In this document: positions 12,882 to 14,987 of the stretch, one piece after another
How positions within the stretch are numbered: the stretch's first letter is position 1
How the letters are laid out: each line of letters begins with the position of its first letter
Source: an uncultured Brevinema sp.
GTDB lineage: Bacteria; Spirochaetota; Brevinematia; Brevinematales; Brevinemataceae
Direction: 5' to 3'
Assembly (NCBI GenBank): GCA_947036575.1
Contig: CAMQSH010000028.1
Location: forward strand, 1 to 14,987
DNA length: 14,987 bases
Made by a program: the position numbers and the translations under genes
Notes under the pieces: generated by a model
The model's database searches: none
Told to the model about the DNA's origin: nothing
Seen by the model: only the letters and a program-made list of their open reading frames with translations

Positions 12882-14044
12882 TGAAAGAAAAGATCAAATT
12901 AATAGAAAAATGGTTGATAGATATTCGCAGAGATTTTCATCAACATCCAGAGTTAGGATTTGAAGAATTTCGTACTTCTACAAAAATTGAGGAATATCTT
13001 ACTCAAATGGGTTTTGAAGTACACCATATTGCAAAAACTGGAATTTATGCAGATATTAAAGGAGAAGATTCTTCTCTAAAAATTGCTTTAAGAGCTGATA
13101 TAGATGCTTTACCCATACAAGATAATAAAATTTGTTCCTATCGATCTACTATAGCCGGTAAGATGCATGCGTGTGGACATGATGCTCATACAACTATTTT
13201 ATTAGGAGTAGCAAAGATACTCTCACAAACCCCACCACCTTGTGATGTTCGTGTGATGTTTCAACCTGCAGAAGAAACTGATGGCGGAGCTTTGCCCATG
13301 ATAGAAGAAGGGGTATTAGAAGGGGTTAGTGGTGTTTTGGGATTGCATGTCGATACAGAAATTCCTGTAGGACAAATAGCAATTAAACACGGAGCTATGA
13401 ACGCTTCTTCAGATATGATTACTATTAAACTTTCTGGGAAGAGTGGGCATGCAGCTTATCCTGATAAAGGTATTGATACTATTGTCATGGCAGCTTCTTT
13501 AATACAAAATTTACAAACGATTATTTCAAGGAATATTGATGGAAGAACATCTGCTGTCTTATCTTTGGGGACTATACATGGAGGTGTAGCTCGTAATGTG
13601 ATAGCTGACTCTGTTGTCATAGAAGGGACAATCAGAACTTTAGATCCTGTTGTCAGAGAATATATAAATACAAAAGTAGAAAAAATGATTTCAGATACAG
13701 CAATCTTATTTGGTGGTACTGGAGAATATATAAGACAACAAGGCTATACTTCTTTAATTAATCATGATTCTGTAGTAGATATTATTAAATCGGTAGGATC
13801 TACTATCTTAGGTACTGAAAATGTTATTATAAAAAAACTACCTAATATGGGCGTAGAAGATTTTGCTTATTTTTTGGAAGAGCGAGAAGGTGCTTTTTTT
13901 TATTTAGGGGTAGGGAACAAATCAAAAAATATTTCAGCTCCTGGACATGACAAAGATTTTGATATTGATGAAGACGCTCTGAGTTTGGGAGTAGAATTAC
14001 AACTAGCAAATATCAATGCTTTTTATCAACATTTGAAATCATAA
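12881..14044 (+). CDS. M20D-family amidohydrolase (N-acyl amino acid / peptide deacylase)
   Basis: A 387-residue metallopeptidase-fold amidohydrolase of the IAL/HipO type (M20D). Metal ligands are in place: Cys98 and His100 in MHACGHDAHTT, Glu132 in QPAEETDGG, His156 in LGLHVD and His356 in APGHDKDF. ALRADIDALPI at 69-79 and the lid/dimerisation domain with GKSGHAAYPDKGIDT at 186-200 are typical. Known members remove acyl groups from N-acyl amino acids, hippurate, indole-acetyl amino acids or N-acetyl-diaminopimelate; the sequence does not decide between these. Overlap with ldcA by one base (TAATG) shows translational coupling, so a substrate derived from murein peptides, such as N-acetylated diamino acid, is a reasonable inference. 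It ends six bases from a convergent gene with no visible terminator between. Confidence 0.9.
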   Translation: MKEKIKLIEKWLIDIRRDFHQHPELGFEEFRTSTKIEEYLTQMGFEVHHIAKTGIYADIKGEDSSLKIALRADIDALPIQDNKICSYRSTIAGKMHACGHDAHTTILLGVAKILSQTPPPCDVRVMFQPAEETDGGALPMIEEGVLEGVSGVLGLHVDTEIPVGQIAIKHGAMNASSDMITIKLSGKSGHAAYPDKGIDTIVMAASLIQNLQTIISRNIDGRTSAVLSLGTIHGGVARNVIADSVVIEGTIRTLDPVVREYINTKVEKMISDTAILFGGTGEYIRQQGYTSLINHDSVVDIIKSVGSTILGTENVIIKKLPNMGVEDFAYFLEEREGAFFYLGVGNKSKNISAPGHDKDFDIDEDALSLGVELQLANINAFYQHLKS

Positions 14045-14050
14045 AATTGT

Positions 14051-14681
14051 CTAAGCTTTACCAAAAGTATATCCTAAAGAAATAGTCATATCCAATCCAA
14101 ATATTCCTAAAGTCTGAGGAGGTCCAAAGTGACCTATATGTATTTCTAATTTGTTCCTCCAGCCAATAGTAAATCCATTATTTAATATATATTGTACTCC
14201 AGGAAGGATAACTTGAATACCAAAATGTTCTGTTAAAACATCAATATCTGGTATGTTTTTTTGAGTATACTTAGTATCTATTTGAGAAAAAAACATTCCA
14301 AATCCAATTGTATCAAACATTAAGCGACTAGTGGGAAATTGTTTTCCCATAGTATATGTCATTGCTAGCATTCCTTGGGTAAACACTGTTTCTCTGTATA
14401 GTGGAATATTTTTGTCAGGATGAGCATTTAAAAATCCCAATGTAAACGTAGTTCTAAGATCAAAACCATGAATGATGGTACTTTGCCGTACACTATGTAA
14501 ATTCTATAGAAAACAATCCTCCATCAAGAGTATAATCTAAACTTGGGTTATTAAGAATATTATTAACTTTATTGACTTCATAGCCACCTCCTATATTAAT
14601 TTGAACATTATGACGACCTAATTCAGCATAAGAAAAACTATGGATAAAAAGGATAAAGCTAAGAGATAAAAATAATTTCAT
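14051..14681 (-). pseudogene. Frameshifted outer-membrane beta-barrel protein
   Basis: Starting at the ATG at 14681 (GAGG six bases upstream), MKLFLSLSFILFIHSFSYA is a clear signal peptide with cleavage after A-Y-A or nearby, then ELGRHNVQINIGGGYEV begins an outer-membrane-type barrel. This frame stops at TAG 14493-14495 after 62 residues. A second frame, open from 14503 to 14051, continues in the same style (SVRQSTIIHGFDLRTTFTLGFLN...) with alternating hydrophobic residues and a barrel-like end LDMTISLGYTFGKA. The shift must lie in 14493-14503: removing one base in GAATTTACAT joins ...GGLFSIEF to HSVRQS..., about 210 residues in all. I recognise the type (small surface barrel, as in spirochaetes) but no named family. 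It may be a real mutation or a sequencing error. Confidence 0.75.
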
Positions 14682-14711
14682 TATATTCCTCACAATAAAA
14701 ATGTAGTATTT

Positions 14712-14741
14712 ATTGTAGTATATTTTGAATGTATTTGTAAA
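14712..14741 (-). promoter_or_regulatory. Candidate promoter of the outer-membrane protein gene
   Basis: On the minus strand: TTTACA (14741-14736), an 18-base spacer and TACAAT (14717-14712), about 30 bases before the start codon at 14681. A moderate match in an AT-rich region. Confidence 0.4.
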
Positions 14742-14817
14742 GCTTTTTAATTTATAACATTTTTTGATGAGCTTAAAAATATTTATGTTAAAAATTCAAA
14801 ATAATGGTTTTTTAAAT

Positions 14818-14845
14818 TTGACAAAAAAAATAATTTATTTATACT
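14818..14845 (+). promoter_or_regulatory. Promoter of the right-edge gene
   Basis: TTGACA (14818-14823), a 16-base spacer and TATACT (14840-14845). It gives a leader of about 95 AT-rich bases before the start at 14947. Confidence 0.7.
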
Positions 14846-14946
14846 AATAATATAAACGATTAATATTTGTTTAAGATGATAAATGAATTCAAAAATAATA
14901 TACAATATACTTAGCATAAAAAAAATATTTATTAAGGAGATTCGAT

Positions 14947-14987
14947 ATGAGTCAAATATGGAATAGTTTCAAAGGTGACCTTTGGAA
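14947..14987 (+). CDS. pflB: Partial gene, possible formate C-acetyltransferase (pyruvate formate-lyase)
   Basis: AAGGAGA six bases before the ATG and a strong promoter show that this is a real start. Only 13 codons are in the window: MSQIWNSFKGDLW. The W-x-x-F-K-G-x-x-W spacing resembles the N-terminus of pyruvate formate-lyases, which begin with a short lead, W-x-G-F-x-x-G-x-W, then a VRDFI motif that would lie just outside the window. Pyruvate formate-lyase splits pyruvate to acetyl-CoA and formate in anaerobes. With so few residues this is only a suggestion. Confidence 0.45.
   Translation, partial: MSQIWNSFKGDLW

Noticed and set aside
14888..14901. TTCAAAAATAATAT near the right edge as a further UlaR site
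   Set aside because: It lacks the leading T of the core, has no inverted partner and such matches are expected by chance in this composition.
1..14987. CRISPR array, rRNA, tRNA or complete insertion sequence
   Set aside because: No regularly spaced repeat-spacer pattern, no rRNA motifs, no transposase. The only tRNA-like T arm belongs to the tmRNA.

Overview
The window is a low-GC (roughly 30%) bacterial chromosome segment. A signal-peptide-bearing beta-barrel protein gene points to an outer membrane, so a host-associated AT-rich diderm such as a spirochaete (Brachyspira or Brevinema type) or a fusobacterium is the best guess. No 16S rRNA or other decisive marker is present, so the phylum is inference.

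Layout. (1) 1-2760 is a remnant of a transposable-phage-like (Mu-like) early region. It has a minus-strand XRE/S24 self-cleaving repressor, a divergent consensus promoter overlapped by an inverted-repeat operator, a 100-residue unknown protein, a Mu Gam-like protein and a Mor/C-like activator, closed by a long hairpin terminator. No transposase (MuA/MuB) or structural genes are present between repressor and terminator. (2) 2761-3434 holds an unexplained set of nested inverted repeats, then the tmRNA gene ssrA with its promoter, tag reading frame (ANDNYAYAA) and terminator. (3) 3435-3821, just past the 3' end of ssrA, carries four helically phased TGTGTAY repeats, an inverted repeat and a truncated tyrosine-integrase N-terminus. 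These look like the stub of an element that used the 3' end of ssrA as attachment site. (4) 3783-10365 is a complete L-ascorbate utilisation locus: divergent ulaF, then ulaC-ulaG-ulaA-ulaB-ulaD-ulaE, and a convergent DeoR-family regulator (UlaR-like). Matching TTTCAAAAAT inverted repeats lie in the shared ulaF/ulaC control region. (5) 10673-14044 has a strong promoter followed by spmB-spmA, an attenuator/terminator-like hairpin, then an S66 LD-carboxypeptidase gene and an M20D amidohydrolase gene that overlap by one base. (6) 14051-14681 (minus) is an outer-membrane-type beta-barrel gene broken by a frameshift. (7) At the right edge a strong promoter and ribosome-binding site lead into the first codons of a probable pyruvate formate-lyase gene.

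How the genes work together: UlaA/B/C import and phosphorylate L-ascorbate, UlaG opens the lactone to 3-keto-L-gulonate 6-phosphate, UlaD decarboxylates it to L-xylulose 5-phosphate, UlaE epimerises this to L-ribulose 5-phosphate and UlaF yields D-xylulose 5-phosphate for the pentose phosphate pathway. This suits anaerobic sugar-acid fermentation, and the possible pfl gene at the edge is consistent with it. The spmBA-ldcA-M20 cluster suggests a cell-wall-peptide role for SpmA/B-type membrane proteins in what appears to be a non-sporulating bacterium (inference).
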